Position numbers and translations under genes: made by a program
Notes under the pieces: model-generated
What the model was told of the DNA's origin: nothing
Databases searched by the model: none
The model's input: the letters and a program-made list of their open reading frames with translations, nothing else
Shown: one piece after another, positions 14,501-30,112 of the stretch
How positions within the stretch are numbered: the stretch's first letter is position 1
How the letters are laid out: the number at the start of each line of letters is the position of its first letter
From: Solea solea
Lineage: Eukaryota > Chordata > Actinopteri > Pleuronectiformes > Soleidae
NCBI RefSeq assembly: GCF_958295425.1
Contig: NC_081140.1
Coordinates: 13,477,433-13,541,432 of the forward strand
Length of the DNA: 64,000 bases
Direction: 5' to 3'

Positions 14501-17500
14501 ACACTTTAACGGTCAAATACACAGAGTTAAATGATGTTATGACACATGGACATGCAGCATAATGATTACATTTGTGTGCCCATAGTTTAAGTAAACTTTA
14601 GACACACATTGGCAGAACCAAGAGCAGGATGTCAGTGCTTCAGTGGTACTAGACATGTAATTAATCTAGAATTGTAGGAGACATATTTGACTTGACATTT
14701 CCGTGCTCTACTGCTTTCCCATCAATTTTATTTGAATTTATTTGAATCGATTTTATCCGTTGGTTTCAGAGAATAGATTCCACCAAGTGAAGAGGGGACA
14801 TTCAATGAAGGCTTAAATATAAAAATTGAATGCAAAATTGACAAGTCCTGCAAACTTCAGCCAGTCAATCGATACACAATAACATTGTCTTCACTTCTTG
14901 TGCGTTAACATAACACTTCTGTTGTTCTTTTGCTTATCAATGGCTCTGAAATCTGTCCTATGTCAGACCCTGGCTACAGCTCAGGGTAATATTCTGGAGA
15001 ACAGGGAGCTGATAGACAGTCTGAACCAGACCAAGGCGAGCAGTGCCCTCATCCAGGAGTCGCTACTGGAGTCACACAGGCTGCAGGCTTCTCTGGATCA
15101 GGTAATGTGCTTCATTTACACACACACACATGCGCACACACATACACACTGAAATGAGTTCAGTGCAGACCTTTATTGTCCCTCAAGGGGGAAATTTGGT
15201 TTGCAGCAGTGGTTGAAAAGAAACTAAACATAAGGACACAAGACAGAACACAAAATATTCAAGTAACCTGAAAAAAATCAGTGTTTACTCAAAACGTCCA
15301 CTGAAATATCAGCAACAATATATAGATGAACAAATAAGCAAAATGATACAGTGCTGCTTAAAGTGTCACAGAGGATTTGGCTGAATGATTATACATTAAT
15401 TGCACTTGGAACAAAAGAGCAATTGTATCGACTGCAGATACCTGTACCTCTGACCTGATGGGAGAGAAACAAATTCCTCCAGCAGCGGATGGTCATTGCT
15501 GGCTAAAATCAACCTTGCCTTTCTCACTTATTGTCAGTTCCAAATTGCTGACATAGATGGCTGCTGTATTCCAATTATCTTGCTGGCTGTATGAATAAAT
15601 CAGGACAGATGACTTTTGAGTTTGTAGTGAGAGGTTACCATTCCACGAGAGCACATCAGACCCAGCGTTCATACTTTACTGTCAAAGATCCTAAAATGTT
15701 CTTATGTAATACTTACATGATGGAACCAAGTTAGAACCAAGAAGTTCTCATCCTCATGTTAGAATTGGACTCATGAATATGAATATATCATATATCAAAT
15801 AGCAGTGATGTAATATCTGGCAGAAAAATCACAATTGCATTCCCCTCCCCCTAGTATTAACTGCAGTTTTTGTAAACCATTTTTTATACTGATGAGCTGA
15901 AAAGATCCCAAAGATCAATAGTGGTAAGCTCACTTTTTAACAGCTTACCGGTATGAACTGGAACAGTGTATCTATGTAATTGTGTTACAGGAAAGAAACT
16001 ATTTCAGAGCATTAACTGTGGTAACTGAAGCATAACAACCAAGATTCCAGAGCACGCGTTGGAAGTGCAGAGTTTTAATTTAGTTTGATTTGGTTTAGTA
16101 AGTCAGGTATTCCCTTCACGTCACTGTAGAGAGACAGAGATTGACACAGATCACAGAGAAACAGAGACAATACTTGTGAAATCCATAAGAATATTTTCTA
16201 TCCACTCTTGCAAAAGTAGGATGACCTGTACTTTGGTGTTTGTGAAATAAAGCATTGTTTTATACTGGATACAGCTGATAGTTACACTCACTCTACAAAT
16301 ACCAGCATGCAGAGATGTACAAGCTTGGAGCTATTGTGTATGTGTTTCATAATCTGACTCTAGGGTGCAGTGTTACACCAGAACTATTTAATTATTTCAT
16401 TAATTATCCCACTGTTTCTGTCTTTCATATACACTCTCCCTGATTTTTCCTGTCTTGTCTTGCTTCATGCTGCCCATATTAATTTCTCCTTCTCTCTCCT
16501 TTCATCTCGATTTTATCAATATACTGTATATATATTTTTTTTATTCTGAGTCTGCTCATGTGTCACCTAAAAACGCCTCTCCTGTCAACCATACATTTGG
16601 ATATTCTGTAAATCTTTAAAATGCCTCTTTTCATGCTGCTCCTTGATTTGTTTCTCATTTTTACTCTTTTACCTGTTCTCTCTCCTCGTTTTTCTTTCAG
16701 GAGCGGGACGCCTATCTACCTCTCGCAGAGAGCGCCAGCAAAATGTTTTTCGTCATCACAGACCTGGCAAAGATCAACAACATGTACCGCTTCAGCCTTG
16801 CTGCGTTTCTGCGCATTTTCCAACGCGCTCTTCAGGCCAAGAAGGTGACTTGAAGCAACTCTTACAGCACTATACTCTAACCCGTTGTTCAAAATAATGA
16901 AAACAACATCAGTTCCACATTTTGTATCTAGGTAATTCAATAGAATACTAATATGCACCGTTAAAAGTAAATTCTCTCAGACATGTATTACAGTTTGCCA
17001 GCTTTAGCATACAGGATATTACAGTTTGATGTCATACTCCCTGACACTGCAAACCCATCTATTAATCCATCTTTTACTTCCACTAGATTAGAACATTGGT
17101 TTTGTTAACTGCAATTCTGCTTCATTGCAGTGTGCAGAAGTATATAACTATGCTGCTTTTAATGTAAACTGTGCTCCTGTTGTTGTTTGTTTTTTAATCT
17201 AGTTAAAGCTAATGGCTGTGTTGACCTTACTCACAGGACCATCATGCTGTGCAGCAAAGAGCTGTGGTTGATTGTGTTTTGCCATAAGCTCATGAGAAAA
17301 TATGCCAGAATATTAAAGCTGAAAAGTAAAGTCAGTCCCAGCAATGTATATGCATGGACATAATTGATTGGACAGAGTTTGTGTGGTGTCAGCCGGTCAG
17401 TAATAAGGTGGTTCAATCTGTTTGATGTTTTTAATGTGAAGATGGTCCACAGTATCTGTGCATGTCTGTTTTCTCTTTGTATAATATAGGGCTAAAGCCA

Positions 17501-17889
17501 GCAGCTGGTGGTTCTGTCCAGTAGTAATAGCTGTTAAGCTCACTACTTTCGGAATTATTCACACCAAAAATACCAAAAAGCAATTTTCTTTTAACCATTT
17601 GTACCAGACTATTTGTCTATAGATAGTTTTTTATGTAATTCTCGGCACAGTCTTTTTAAAAAGCTGTGTACTTTGGGTTCATACTAGGTCATGAATTGGG
17701 AAAGGTTTTGTTTCACTTGAGGTCAGTTTACAATCCTGTATATCAGTGCATTTTTGTTTTCTTCACCAATTTTATCTCAATCTGACCTGTGCAGCTGTGC
17801 ATCATCATCATACTCATCCTCATCATCATGCACTGTCCATCACACCGCAGCTCTCCATCTGAGCCCAAACACTGTCTGATAACCAGAGT

Positions 17890-17924
<35 letters not shown>

Positions 17925-20900
17925 GAGAGAGTGTATGAGCTTGTCCCTTTATACCCGTTTGTTTATTTGTTATATTGAATGATCATGTTTAAATTGAGCC
18001 GCAGATGGTTTTCGAAATCTGGAAGATAATCTTGTCCTCCTCTGTCTAACGTGGCACACTGAACAGTACTCATCACCGTGATCATAGTAGTTTACATTAA
18101 ATCAATGTTTACAAAAAACGACAAACAGAAATTCAGGCAGGAAAAAAAACAAGAAGGTTGACCTGGAAGCAGGGGACGAAAATCTTTTTCTACTATTTCT
18201 CTGAGGTTGTCTCCCTCCTCTTGTTACACATTGTTTCCCCCTCTTTTCATTTCACCTTTGTATATTAAAGGGATATTTCTATTCCATACATTCTGTGACA
18301 GTTTTGTAGAAATCACAATGCCTGTAAGAGCAACCACTGGTGCCCCAATTTGATCTTGTGTATCAGGGAGAAAAAGAATTCAATGTGTGTGCGTGAAAAG
18401 AGAAAAGTGTTTGTGTCCTTTGAACAACCTGAGTCAAACAGGATGTTCTGATATATGACTCTTTTAATAAGAGAAAAGAGAAATGAACTCTGTCGTGGCA
18501 GGATACTGTATCTCACAGTCTAATATCTCATTCACTTTAATGGCTCTTGCCCCTCATCTCTCACCTTACTAACTGTTTGTGTGTGTGTGTGTGTGTTTCA
18601 GGAAGTAGAGAATACAGAAGCCAGGATTGCTGCTCTGGAGGCCAGCTTGAAGTATATGGTGTATGAGTATGTCTGCCGCTCACTTTTCAAGGTAATCACA
18701 CACATGTACATTATTTTCTCTTTTGGCTGGTCCTGTAGGAATCGCCACCGTGGATTCTCCCTGCATCTGCATTGTTAATTTGGCAGACACGATCCTCTCT
18801 GGCACAGGGATTTCATTTATTTATACCCAGTGGCTGGATGTATTTTACAATTTTGTGTTAAGTGTCTTGCCCAGGGAACACATGAGATGAGCGTGGGATA
18901 GAACCCATAACCTTCCTGTTGGAAATGACCTGCTTTATTACTGAACCACACCTCAGAGTATATGGGGGGGGGATACACTCATTCATAAATGAAACAAATG
19001 TGGTTTAGAGCATCTCTAAAAATGTCTCTTGTGATTTGTAAGTGGTGATTCGTGGGTAATGACAGCAAAAGGGACATTTTCCTTGAGGTATTAGATCATT
19101 GCATTGCAAATCAGGATAATTTTAAAATGCGCATTTTATAAAAATCGCTGACCTTTACTTACCTTTACTTTTTAGGGTGAATCAAATGATGAATGTGTAT
19201 CTTAAAAAACAAAGGTCAACACGTTCATTTTTATCCACTCACGGTCAAAAAGAGCTGCCTAATGTTAAGAATAAATAGATGATTGTCCCTTGGTGACATG
19301 TCTGATAAGAACTAGTGAAAAAAATATACTGTAGACTAGAAGTAAACCTTTTAACACCGAGCGTATCGAAGACGGCACGTTTGCGCAAGCGCACTTTGCA
19401 TTACCGTAATTACGCGACGGTTTGCTATTGGACAAATTCCAGCGGTTTCTGAAAGCTGAGAAGTTGCATGTCAAAGCTAACGTGTGGTTATTACGGTAAT
19501 TTCACTCACACTGTTGCAGGAAGCCGGCAAATCAGCGTCTTTGTCACCAGACAGGAGAGAGTTGGTAAAACACCTGTGCATAGTTTCCATTTCTTGCCCT
19601 GTTTCTGGACATTGAGACAAAGATACTGTTATACTGTTCATATTTCAAATTTAACATGCAAAATCTGGTGTTCATGTACAACTGATAACAAATTGAACTT
19701 TTCGTTTTTCTTAATTTTAAATTGTTAATACATTATTTTAACATGCAGTAAATTGTAATTAATTAACATAATTAACATTGGCACATTTTCTGGCCCTTTT
19801 ATGGTTAAAATCAGCAAAAAAAAGTCCAGACGGACATTTTGGGGCTTAGGTGTTAAAGGGTTAACTATGTAACTAACAGGAATGTATGTATTAATTCTGA
19901 AGCTAATCTGTCAAATATTAATATTTATGCAACAAAAAATGCAGGTATTCCCATGACCTGTCAAAACCATCACTATTTGCTATTATTTGGTCTTCCAGCC
20001 AATCGTGTTGCATGTTATTGATCTTTTAGGCCAGAAGCACAGTTAGACGAGCACATACATTTACACATTTATACAATCCAACCTCTTCCATTAACACACT
20101 AATGAAGTGTCAAATATTGACCAACACAGCAATCATTGCATTGATCAGGCAGTAAATAGTTAATGTAATTCCTCAGTCAGTGTGTGTGTGTGTGGGATTG
20201 TGAACTGCTGACCACATCCATAGGTTATCTGCAGGACGCAAACATGTGCGCACACACACAGATGCTGCAGCCTAGTTATTAACAGAGAGGAAGCACGAGA
20301 CTACGTCATCAGAGCACTGGTCAACGCCCCCTTCTGTGTGGCTGAGAAATAACTCCAGGCAGAAAAGGCAGAAGGCATCCAATGAAAAGATAAACGTGGA
20401 TTAAAAAAGAGAATAATTAGAGCAGGAATGAGACTTGAGATAAGAAAACATCACGGTAAAAAAACCCCAAAAAAAACAGATCACCTTCTACTTTCAAACT
20501 GCTGTGTTTGTGTCATGGCGGTGATAGTCGGTGTGTTAAATTTCACCACAAACACAACTGATTCAGCTTAATAAGGTATTGATTGAGCATGGCTCAATAC
20601 ATCAAAGCTGTAATAAAGAATCAGGGTTATTCTACCAAATATTGATTGTTGAACCTCTCATGAGCAAAACTGTTGTTTTATTTTTTGTTTTTCCTGCAGG
20701 CCTGGTGTCATTTTGCCAAGCTTGTGTAATATGACCTATAATGAGAATTTTATTTTGAACAGCTTTTGCTTTCTACTAATACATTTAGCACAATGCACAG
20801 TGTGCCATATGGATTTATCCAAGTAAAATAGATAGTAATTTACATTATTTATAGCTAGGACTGCAACAATTATTTGATTTATTAATTATTCATCGATTAC

Positions 20901-23900
20901 TAAATTAACTGTAAACTATTTTGATAATCGATAAAGCGGTTTGAGTCTTTTTTTTCAATAATAAATACAAGCTTTCTGATTTTTCAGCTTTTTAAAAATA
21001 AATATTGTCTGGTTTCTTTTCCACATAACATAACACACCATTAAAACAGAATGAAAGACATTTCCACGTTTGGTAAACCTGATTAACATTTTTTTTAGAA
21101 TTCTCTGACATTATTACTGACCAAACAAGTACTGAAAATATGTGTTAGTTGCAGCCCCAGTATTAATCTTAATGATGATCCCTTTAGTTGACAGGGCAAG
21201 CAGACATCACATATACATATCATCACTTTGTTCTGGTGTGTCTCAGTCAGTCTCTATGAAATTTGAAACTTTGCCACTTGGCTCGGCATGGCTCGACTCT
21301 ACATAGTTACCGGGCACGTCTCTTTCTATTACTCCATGGTTCCTCCTTATGGTGGCCCGGGTCGCCATAGCGTTGCTGTATGAAACTGCCGTGACACTGT
21401 TTTATACGCGACACACAAACACACAAACTAGTTGTTTTCAATGAACTGAATCATTAGAATCAGTTAATTAGAATAGAATAGTTCAGTACTTCCTGCATGA
21501 CCGGAGAGCAGACTCCATCTGACACAGTCACTGATCTAAAATACGGCTGAACAGGTTGTGATGCGGCTCACGATCGCCGCTCAATACACCAGATTCCTCT
21601 GTTTTTACACCTTTTTAACCGATCTACTGTTAAGCATTGTTCAGTTTTTCTCGCCAGTGACAACACTCTCTGACCAATCAGTGGCTGGCAGTCTGTCAAC
21701 GTCACATTTTAGTATCGGCTCAGCTTGCTTGGAACATCGCCAGAGTGGGTACTAAAAAGTACCAGGTACTAACCCTAATGGAAAGGCAAAATAAACCAAG
21801 TAGAATTGAGCTGTCCCAAGCCAAGTTGTGCTAGAACTGTATAGTGAAAAAAACGCCATAACGTTGAGACTACAGTGTGCAACGCCTTCTCTCATCCCTT
21901 CCTTTCCTAAGCCCTTCAGGGAGCTTTGCATAGCAGAAAGGATGTATGGCTGAAAAAACCTGCTCACTCAAAGACTTGACAGACACAAATACAGCTATAT
22001 GAAATGTTTGCCATTCTTTGTTTGTCTGGTCATATATTTGTTGGATCTCTCACCTCAACTGAATCCACTGTCAATTCAGAAGGTGAACTTGAACTTGGCA
22101 GCTTCTTGTAAATCATTCAGGCATTGAATCAAAAGATGAACAGAATACAGAGAGAGGGAGGGCAAGGTAGTCACGGAAGGTTAACATCATCCCAGCTCAA
22201 GCTGGCTCTGCAGTTGTGTGGTCAAGGTACAGAGTGTAATAATACGTAGGACACAGCCAAAAAAGGAACGTTTTTGAAGATTTATAAAATGTTGATACAC
22301 ACAGATCCATTTGTCTTCCTGTTTAAGAAATGTCAGCAGTTACTGGATCTGACAGCAGCTACAGTGAGCTGCCAAACCTATTAGATTAACACAGCTGTTT
22401 GACGTATTATCACTTACAAAACATAACAGTAAGAGGTATTATTGTATTCAATTCTGCTTTTCATTTGATTGTCCATGCCAGTGTGTTGCTAAGTGCATGA
22501 AATAAGATTTACACGCAGAACCAGTATAGGAGCAGTGTGTTTGTATTGTGAATGTTAGGATCAGCTATCTTGAAGTTTGCAGAATACATATTGTGGTCTT
22601 GATAGAAATCCATCCATCCATTCCAGAGAACCTGGAGAAAACCCCCCCCACACACACACGAGCAAACTCCATGCAGAAAGGCCCTTGTTCCAACCAGGGC
22701 TCGAACCCAGGTCTTCTTGCTGCAAAGGCTACTTTTCTCATTAATGGATTTTGTCTGTTATCTCTTCTAAATGACCCTAAATGACCAGGAGATGAGAAAG
22801 AAAGAGAGGGAGGCATAAAGAGAGTGTTGTGATGATACAGCCAGTGGAGCTGTAACAGTCTTCAGGCATTTCTGTCAGTTTGTAGAAACCCTTTACAAGC
22901 CCTTAGGGTACGTTTTTGGAAGTTGCTTATCTTGCAGTTTGAGTACGGGCTCCCTTGTGCGGATGAGGTTTTGAAGTTGTTTTTTGAAGTTTGTTCTGCC
23001 ATGCCATTCTACTTTTGACCGTTGAAGGTTTGAACATGACAGATTCATTTTCTCATTTGATTCCTATGTCATCTAAACATCAATCTCTGTCTCCGTTTCT
23101 CTGTCTCAGGCTGACCAGTTAATGTTTGCTATGCACTTTGTGAAAGGCATGTACCCCGAACTCTTTCAAGAGAACGTGAGTATTTTTTTATATATATATA
23201 TAATTTAGTTTTGAATCCCAGTCATGCTGACCTTAGTAACAAATCAAATATAGAACTGATGGACTTCAACCACGATGTATGAATCTGTCTTCCTTTGTTG
23301 TAGGAATGGGATGCCTTTACTGGATCTATTGTAGGAGAAATGTTTAAAAGAGAGGTAAGAGTGCTGCATCTTTTCTGTAAATGAGAAATCCTCCACATTA
23401 TTTTTGTCTTTGACTTTCATCTCTTCTCACAGGAGTTCCCTTCCTGGATTGATCCGGAGAGGCATGGAGCAATGGCTGTTTTTAAAGTAAACACCCTATA
23501 GAAACATTTGTTAATGACATGCTCAATCATACGCAGTACAATGTGTGACAAAAGCATTGATATTTATACCTTTTTGTGTACCTTGTAGACAATCAATAAG
23601 TGTTATTATGTAATATAATTTATTAAGTACTGAAAAATATGATTACATGTCATTCATTCATTTAAACTTTTGCCATCCTATATTCACAGACTACATTTCC
23701 AGCTCTCTACCAGTCGCTGTGTTTGAGTGACTCAGACCTTTGGCTGTCCTTCTCACAGAGCTCACAGTGTGAACAGGAAATCCCGTCCTCCGTTGCCAAG
23801 AAGATTACTCCCTTCCAGCAGGTCAGCTTTCAATCAAAAGCACCCATTTCCTCAGCCAAATTGAAAGACTTAAATTAGTGACAGACCACACCAGCAGTGT

Positions 23901-26900
23901 ACATACAACTGACCAAAAAGTGTTTTAAGATCAGTTTATTTAATTGCTTCTGTCATTTTAGCAGATTTAAATGAAATATTTTCATTTGAAAAATATGACT
24001 ATGCTTTAGTGTTATCCATTACATTTTGGCTTGTCCTTATCTTGGATCTACAAATTTCATCCAGTTTTTTTTCCCTCTCTGTGTGGCTTATGCGACAGTT
24101 TACACATTGTTTCATGTGCAACCAAATGTAATGGCATTCAATCTATTGATGGTAGGAGAAAATAATTAGGTATACTCCAAATATTGGTATTTCTATGTTG
24201 TAAATAACACATTTTCTCTTAATGTCGCTCCACACGTAGATGCATTTCAAAACGTCACGTTGAGGAGGACTGACAGAGGTTTTTTTACTCTCTAAATAGC
24301 CTATCATTACTTTGACAGCCCATTAAATCGATTATTTTTTTTCTCTCACTGTTAAAGAGAAAACAGCATGATAACAGTAGAAAATGAACAAAATGATAGT
24401 CCTTTAGCTCACGTATGGGTTTGAGATAAAAGAAAGATTGAGTTTATTTAGTAGTTAAAAGAACAGAACAGCTACTGTGAACTTGGTAGTGGAGATGTAT
24501 CCAAGGAGTGACCTTCTAGCTTGCATGTTTTTATAGACACCTGCTGTTTCTTTCTACATCAGTTTATCTCTCTGCCATTGCTCTCCTCTTTCCTCAGCTT
24601 TTATTGGTTCAGTCAGTCAGACCAGACCGACTGCAGAGTGCCATGACTGCATTTACCTCCCAGGCCCTAGGTAAGTGGTTCATATTCAGTATTTAGATTT
24701 TCACTATAACTCCAGCCTCAGTTGGCTGAAGTGATATTCGGAAATATTCTTCAAACGTGGATCAGAATAAACATCCATCCATCCATTTTCTACTGCTTTA
24801 TAAGATTTATATGCAGAACCAGTATAGAGGCAGTGTGTTTGTATTTCATTTTCAATGTTAGGATCAGCTAACTTGAAGTTTGCAGAATACATACTGTGGT
24901 CTTGATAGAAATCCATCCATCCATACATCCATCCATTCTCTACCACTTTATCCTCCACAGGAGGGTCGTGCGGGGTGCTGTGCCAATCTTATCTGACATA
25001 GGGCGATAGGCAGGGTACTCTCTGGACAATTCGCCAGTCCATCGCAGGGCCACATATAGAGACAAACAACCATTCACTCTCACATTCACATCTACAGTCA
25101 ATTTACCTAATCCCCTTATTGCATGATTTTGGACTGTGGGTTGAAACCGGAGAACCCGCAGAAACAGAATAAACATTAAAACCAAAATAAAATAAAATGA
25201 TAAATTTACAGTATCCGAGAGACCAAAAAAAACTCAGCCATAATTGATTACAAGGTTTCTCCTTTTTCCTTGCTCACACTTGCCAAAGATAAGTTTCATG
25301 AGCATTGCTGTCATCCCAATAATGTCGAGTTTTGAATTTTGGAAGTAAACAATAACCACGCAAATGGAGGAACTATCTCTGCCAACATAAACCAGATGCA
25401 TAAACCAATGAAGAAGAGAGTGGGAGGGTGGAAGAGTTGTGAAAGTGTTTAACATCCTCTCTTGTATGCAAAGGCCACCGTAGTTCCCCAATTTTCGTGG
25501 AAAAGGGAGGGGTAAGCACAGGAGTGAGTCCTCAGCTTGTTGCTAGATATCACTATTTTATACAGACTGGACCTCTAATTGTGTCACCTTAAAAAAAGAA
25601 TTAAGCCCAGGTTTGGAGCTATGTTCATTTGAGGATTGATTAGAAACCATTTACCATTTAATTTTAACATTCACAAGAAGTTGGCTACTTAAAAGCTTTT
25701 AGACATACGTAAGTCTGCCTTCTCACCATATGTTTCACCATTCGTACACAGTCTGTGTTTGACTGCTAAACATTGACGTCATGTTGTTTGTTTTGCGGGT
25801 GTGTGGTTGTTACATTATTTTCCCAGTCAGCTGCATGCTGTGTAGAGAGCGTGTTTGGCATGTACTGCTGTGACTGAATGCATTTTAAGCAAATGCAGGA
25901 CTGGAATGATAAACTGATTCCGTGTTTGTGCTAAATAAGACAATTATGATTAACTGCTGAAAAGTGTACACAGTTTAATTTGTGTTTCCTGACAAGGTTT
26001 CGGTGTGACTCTGCCCTTCTGAACTTCAGTGTGAATGCTCTGAGTAATTAGCTGTAGACATGGATGGAAAGCTCATTCTGTTGCCCTTTTGCTCAACTAC
26101 AGCTATTTTACTGTGTCGAGATGCTTTTCACAACCCCCTTCTGCCTTCATACACTTCACTCAAGCACAATATTCTTAGACAAGTCTTTCACACTTACCTC
26201 CTGAGCCATACTTCTCGACTTCTAATCAAATATTGTTTTTCTCACAGTTGGTTTACCTTTCTCTCTCTGTCACTCTGTATCTACATCAAATTACACCAAA
26301 TCATCAAATTGCATAACTTTTTCTTTCAGTTTTGCTCTAGCCTTAACCATTATGTCTAAACCTTATTGTACCTTAACCTTAAAGCGTGTGTTACCTTACC
26401 TTTTGTCCTCATAAGGAAGACAGTTTATTACATTTAGAGTGAATAGACCACACAATCCCACTCATCACACATAAACATTATAGAGCATCTTGGGATATTT
26501 CCTGAAGACTTCCCCTAACCCTCACCATAATGACTACTTGCCAGTCCATCACCATTAACCTAACCTTAAGCTAACCCTTAACATGTCCACTCACCCAAAG
26601 GTTAGCATTTCTCAACAGGGAACACAGTTTTTGTCTTCCTTTGGGCAAACTATTCCCAAATAACTGACTTTTAGTCTGGCGTTTGTCCCCTATGGTAGTT
26701 TGAGACAGACAAACACACATGGATATAGAGTTGTGATGTAGCTACTGTTGTGTTTTATTATGCTTAATGAGCTCATTCATTTAGTCCAGATAATTCTAAT
26801 TTTGTGTTGGCGTCTGACAGCACTATCTGGGGAGCTGGTAATTGGTGTCAGGTGAAACTAATATGTAGTTGTTGGTGGGTTTCAAAAAAGTAAAACAAAA

Positions 26901-29900
26901 GGAACAGACAAACAGCAGCATTCATCTGCCTCGTAGTATGTCGGCACTTTGAATGTTTTTGTCGGTTTTGGAGCTTCTTAAAATAAACATTTACAGATCG
27001 TGTTAATAAGTGATCTGATTGCAAACATGTACACAATTATAAAAATACATTTAGGACACGTACTAAGACATTAAGTGCCACTGTGAAGTGATTAGCACTG
27101 GTGCCTCATAGCGTAGGTGTCCTCTGTTTGAGTCCCAGATTTAGCCAGATTGTTTGTTCTTACTTGCATAGTTTTTGTTGCTGGGTTTTCTGGGTGCTCA
27201 TTGACGATGCACAGCTAAAAAGGCTTTGTGAAATGAACCATGAGAAAAGAGGAGCCTTGTATTTTTAACAAAGCAGACCACAAAGTATATGGCCACTACT
27301 AAATAAATAATATGGCTAATTTGGCAGACGGTCAGTGATGAATGTGTGTGTGGATGAGTGGGTGTTATGGCGTCTATGGAGTGCTGGCTAATGAAGACAA
27401 AGGTGAGAGGGAGAGATTCTGGATTGAATGCAGCATTAATACCAATCACAGAGACATAACAAATAATGAATCACGACTGAACAACTAAATGAAAGTTCAT
27501 CAAACCTTCAGAGGCCACTGGATTTGTTGCATGTTGCAAGCAATAATCCATCTTGCCAGGGTTATCACTGTTTGCCTCTGGCCAAACAAAGGTGGACCAA
27601 TCACTGTCCCATGAAAGAGGAACCACTGGCAGACATGGACATGCCTTAAAGGTGACATCGAATGCTGGTATAGCACATATATGTTAGTTATGGAGGTCTA
27701 CTTACATATATTAACTTGTTTTCATGGTTAAAAACCTCCTAATCGCTGCAAACAAGCCGATCAAAATATCTCCTCACTGACGCTCTCGTCAGCCGCGCTG
27801 TTTCAGACCAAAATCACACCCCCAGAACGTGGACTGTGTTGTGATTGGCCAGCCAACGAGAGCTTTCCCACTGTCCTGTGATTGGCCAGGTACCTGGAAG
27901 TGATGTAATTGGTAGGCCAGCTCTCAGATACACAGCTCCCCCTCTGGCACGGTGGATGCTCTGCATCTCAGCAGCTACAACGAGAGTAGTTCTTCTTCTT
28001 CTGCGGTTGAATGTACGCAACCGGATCTGCCCGGACTAGTGCCCGCACCGGGAGGCGCTACAGTGGTGAGAGGAGTGGTGAGGTATACTGATGACAACAT
28101 CAACATAAGGAAGTGCCGATACGCTTCGCAGAGCCCAGGAAAACAATACAACACTATTTTCTCAGCAGTGGCTGAACTGTTTGTTCTGAAACTTTAGGGT
28201 TTCATAAACGAGGTAATGACGCAGATACACACACAAACGCAGCGCTAATTGGAGCTTCCGGTCTATGTCGCCTTTAATTGTGATGACAGCTGGAATTGAC
28301 TTTTTTTTAATAACAGTGGCTCATGAAGCTAGTCAGCTAGTCAATGCTAGTGTGAATGCTGCTATAGCTTAAGTAATATTACAACTGCATAGTATTATTA
28401 TGAAAGAGCAAAAAACTTTTTTACAGGTAATTATCGCTTCATCAAGAATGGTAAACAGAGTTGTTTTCGTCATTAATTGGGTTGTTGGATCAAATTTGGT
28501 GTGAGTTTATCAGCAGGACTCAGTCCTCATTTGTAGCCTTTTGATATTGTCATGAATGTTTATCATTTCATTTTGTTGTCATCCGATTTATTATCCAAAT
28601 AAAGCCATTGTCCCATGTGAGGGTTTAACTCACAACCTTCAGATTATGAGACTGATGCTTTGCCTACTGTGCCAACAAGTCTATGTGAGGGTTCTCATTC
28701 TGAAAACAACAACAACAATGTCATCTGTTAATTCAATGACAATTATCTACTGCTCAGTTTGTGTGCACCAAAATACCCTTACAATCTGCAGTGTAACCAA
28801 CATAAAATGCTTTGCAAAAAAAGGGACCCACTGCTAAATCCATGACCAAGCCAAACCAAACTGCCCACATAAAAGCTATAATCAACTGTCGATGCACTAG
28901 TACATTGCCCCTTCAAAATGTCAGTAAGGGCTGATTGCTTGGCTTGTGTCCATCCATCTTCTCGTTTCTTGAGCTCGTCATCCCAACACACTCAGTGACA
29001 TTATTGCTGTCTGCCTGGTTACTTGCAGCACAGTATCATAAAGCACACTGTATACACTGTAGGACAATTCTTAGGAAACAAACCCAAGTAATGTAAGATT
29101 CCTTAGTGTTTGGCATCACTGAAGGCTTTGTTTTTATTTCCTTGTCGGGTTACTGACATTCTCACTATATATAATTTGACTGTAGCTGAAGTTATTTTCT
29201 TTTTGGATAATTATTAGCTGAATGTTTGTGTCATATTTCTCCTCAACTCTGAAGTAGTTTCATAAATGCTTTAAATTGGACACTCAGTAGAGAACCAGCT
29301 GAAAATAAGTCGTTGCAAAAAGAGATGAAAGTGGGGGGGAGATATGGGCAGGGAGAGAAAAACACTTTTGTGAGCTACAGTATTCTGACTGCCTCGCTTC
29401 CTGCTTATAGCAGAAGCTCTATTGACTGAAACTCAGTGTCAGCTGTTCAGCAGCTGCTAAAGAGTGCTAATAATGATGCCGGCTCATTGAAAATGAGAAC
29501 TGTAGCTGTATTTATAAATGTCTATTTTTAGTCTTTGAAGGTGTGTGTGTTTTTATTCCACCATTATCTTTTTTGCCTCTCTGTAATTCATCATCTTAAA
29601 AGACGATGTGCTATGTGTGGTTTAAACTCACAATCTTCAGATTATGACACTGACACAGCTGCCGTGTAAGCCTTTGTCAAATGTAGAAAATGATCGAGTA
29701 AAAAGTCCACCATTAGAGTAGTATAATGACCATAAAATGTAGAAATCTAGAAAATACAGGAAACATGTATACACTTTTAATATAACAACTTCTGCAGGTT
29801 AACGTGTCAAGAATTTAGTGTGACCTACCATGACACTTGAACGACAGCACAACCCTGGCTCTCTGGAGTGGAACCCTTTTTATTGTTACTGGTAAAACCT

Positions 29901-30061
29901 GTGTTTGTCCTACTATTTCATATTAACAAATATGTGATGTGAAAACGGACGATTACACCAGGTTATTTCAAGATATGTTTGAGCACTACATGTACATGCT
30001 ATATGAGTTAAACTGGTTTGAAAGTTTGCTAATATACATATGTATATGTATATTACTATAC

Positions 30062-30112
<51 letters not shown>

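Noticed and set aside
26300..26600. Telomere-like TTAACCCTAACC runs here and near 34080, 45890 and 60240
   Set aside because: Short, imperfect and scattered; ordinary dispersed fish repeat sequence rather than an interstitial telomere array.
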